The translations under genes were made by a program, and so were the position numbers. From Methanomassiliicoccaceae archaeon (GTDB taxonomy: Archaea > Thermoplasmatota > Thermoplasmata > Methanomassiliicoccales > UBA472), in contig JACXTO010000041.1 in NCBI GenBank assembly GCA_016919565.1, positions 1-6,138 on the forward strand: a stretch of DNA of 6,138 bases, read 5' to 3'. The notes below the pieces were generated by a model, which did no database searches, was not told the origin of the DNA, and worked only from the letters and a program-made list of their open reading frames with translations. Positions within the stretch are counted from its first letter, which is position 1. Each line of letters starts with the position of its first letter. Below are positions 5,571 through 6,138 of the stretch, piece after piece.

Positions 5571-5591
5571 GAAGGGGCGAGACGCCCCTTC
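5571..5591. terminator. Perfect 9-bp hairpin between convergent genes, possible bidirectional terminator
   Basis: GAAGGGGCG (5571-5579) and CGCCCCTTC (5583-5591) are exact reverse complements around an AGA loop. The hairpin is in the 103-base gap between the ends of two convergent genes. No run of T follows on plus (CTTATGG). On minus the downstream sequence is pyrimidine-rich (TCTCGTTCTTTC). Archaeal termination normally depends on U-tracts rather than hairpins, so it may act as an mRNA 3'-end stabiliser or processing site instead. Confidence 0.45.
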
Positions 5592-5613
5592 CTTATGGAA
5601 AACCATCTTCGTC

Positions 5614-6018
5614 TCATTTCTTCGGGCAGGGGACCTTCTCTTCGTCATCCCACTCCTCGAACAGCCTGGTTATCCCCTTCTTCGCCACCGACCACGTCGG
5701 CACTCCGCCTGTGAGCACAGCGACCTGCAGCGCCTCCACGATCTCCGCCTTCGTCGCGCCATAGTTCTTTGCGACCTTTGCCTGAGGGTAGATGCAGTCC
5801 TCGCACATCCTGACCGCGACGCATGCCAGAGCGATCAGGCGCTTGGTCTTCTTGTCCAGGGCGCCGTCCTCGACCACGATCTTGTCCATGCTCCCGATGA
5901 GAACGGCAAGGTCGGGATTGTGATGCTTGATATGCTCCAGCGTTGACGGGGTGAAACCGCACATCTTCCTGTTGAGCTCCTTGACTGTCTTCTCTGCCTG
6001 CGCCTTCTTTTGGGCCAT
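5614..6018 (-). CDS. Carboxymuconolactone decarboxylase / AhpD-like family protein
   Basis: The protein has 134 residues, the usual size for a single-domain member of this all-helical, oligomeric family. These include AhpD-type peroxidase-coupled disulfide reductases, decarboxylases and many proteins of unknown role. The core is LDKKTKRLIALACVAVRMCEDCIYPQAKVAKNYGAT (54-89), followed by EIVEALQVAVLTGGVPTW (92-109). Cys72 and Cys75 form the CxxC. In AhpD the relay is E-x11-C-x2-C-x3-H. Here those flanking positions are Arg60 (CGC) and Gln79 (CAG), so both acid/base residues are replaced. A disulfide role is plausible, but classical AhpD chemistry is doubtful. There is no signal peptide, so it is cytoplasmic. 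The C-terminal tail is acidic and then ends PCPKK, giving a further cysteine, and Cys20 and Cys66 are also present. An in-frame TAG two codons upstream fixes the ATG at 6018. Confidence 0.88.
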   Translation of the reverse strand: MAQKKAQAEKTVKELNRKMCGFTPSTLEHIKHHNPDLAVLIGSMDKIVVEDGALDKKTKRLIALACVAVRMCEDCIYPQAKVAKNYGATKAEIVEALQVAVLTGGVPTWSVAKKGITRLFEEWDDEEKVPCPKK

Positions 6019-6040
6019 GCTCTACACACTGGACAGGAAC

Positions 6041-6050
6041 GTATTAAATC
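6041..6050 (-). promoter_or_regulatory. TATA box of the AhpD-like gene
   Basis: The minus strand reads GGATTTAATAC, a good TATA core centred about 27 bases upstream of the ATG at 6018. This predicts a leaderless message and agrees with the absence of a ribosome binding site. Beyond it, 6051-6138 holds no coding region I can support. A second AT-rich element, GATTTAAAG at 6103-6111 on plus, could serve a gene beginning past the right edge. Confidence 0.5.
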
Positions 6051-6138
6051 CTATTGCCGAGGTGCCGAACTCCTCCTGGAACTTAGAGATTCAGCTATTT
6101 CCGATTTAAAGTCCGACCAGCGCAAATTGAATGAGCAA

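Noticed and set aside
5497..5946. 149-codon plus-strand open frame over the AhpD-like gene
   Set aside because: It covers the terminator hairpin and then reads antisense to the family core with CxxC. The minus-strand protein is clearly the real one.
6051..6138. 3' end of another gene at the right edge
   Set aside because: All three minus frames meet stops within about 30 codons with no recognisable protein, and no plus start is supported. There is too little sequence to judge.

Overview
The window looks like a high-GC archaeal chromosome, most likely a methanogen of the Thermoplasmatota (Methanomassiliicoccales-like). The reasons are: an AksA-type homocitrate synthase, which belongs to coenzyme B biosynthesis; a heterodimeric PyrD/PyrK dihydroorotate dehydrogenase; a tRNA-Cys gene carrying an archaeal 37/38 intron; and TATA boxes about 25-32 bases upstream of start codons with almost no Shine-Dalgarno signal, which suggests mostly leaderless mRNAs. 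The lineage is an inference from gene content and style, not from a marker gene.

Layout. Positions 1-308 (minus) hold the first 102 codons of a class V aminotransferase / cysteine desulfurase-like gene that runs off the left edge. A divergent promoter region follows (309-422), then a translationally coupled pyrD-pyrK pair on plus (423-2100). Convergent to it, with an 11-base overlap of the 3' ends, is the aksA-like gene on minus (2090-3268). Another compact divergent promoter region (3269-3353) separates aksA from a small TPR protein on plus (3354-3812). The tail of that gene overlaps by 23 bases the end of an uncharacterised conserved protein on minus (3790-4659). Next comes a TATA box and an intron-containing tRNA-Cys(GCA) gene on plus (4760-4847), then an AT-richer gene for a membrane-anchored, probably exported protein (4926-5510). 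A perfect 9-bp hairpin lies between this gene and a convergent AhpD/carboxymuconolactone decarboxylase-like gene on minus (5614-6018). The last 120 bases hold the promoter of that gene and no coding region I can support.

How the genes work together. PyrD and PyrK form one enzyme for the fourth step of pyrimidine synthesis. AksA feeds coenzyme B. The remaining genes are separate units packed closely rather than an obvious pathway. I see no mobile element, CRISPR array, toxin-antitoxin pair or defence cassette. The points most worth following up are the tRNA-Cys intron, the AhpD-like protein that keeps its CxxC but has lost both proton-relay residues, the unnamed cysteine-containing protein at 3790-4659, and the dyads in the pyrD and aksA promoter regions.
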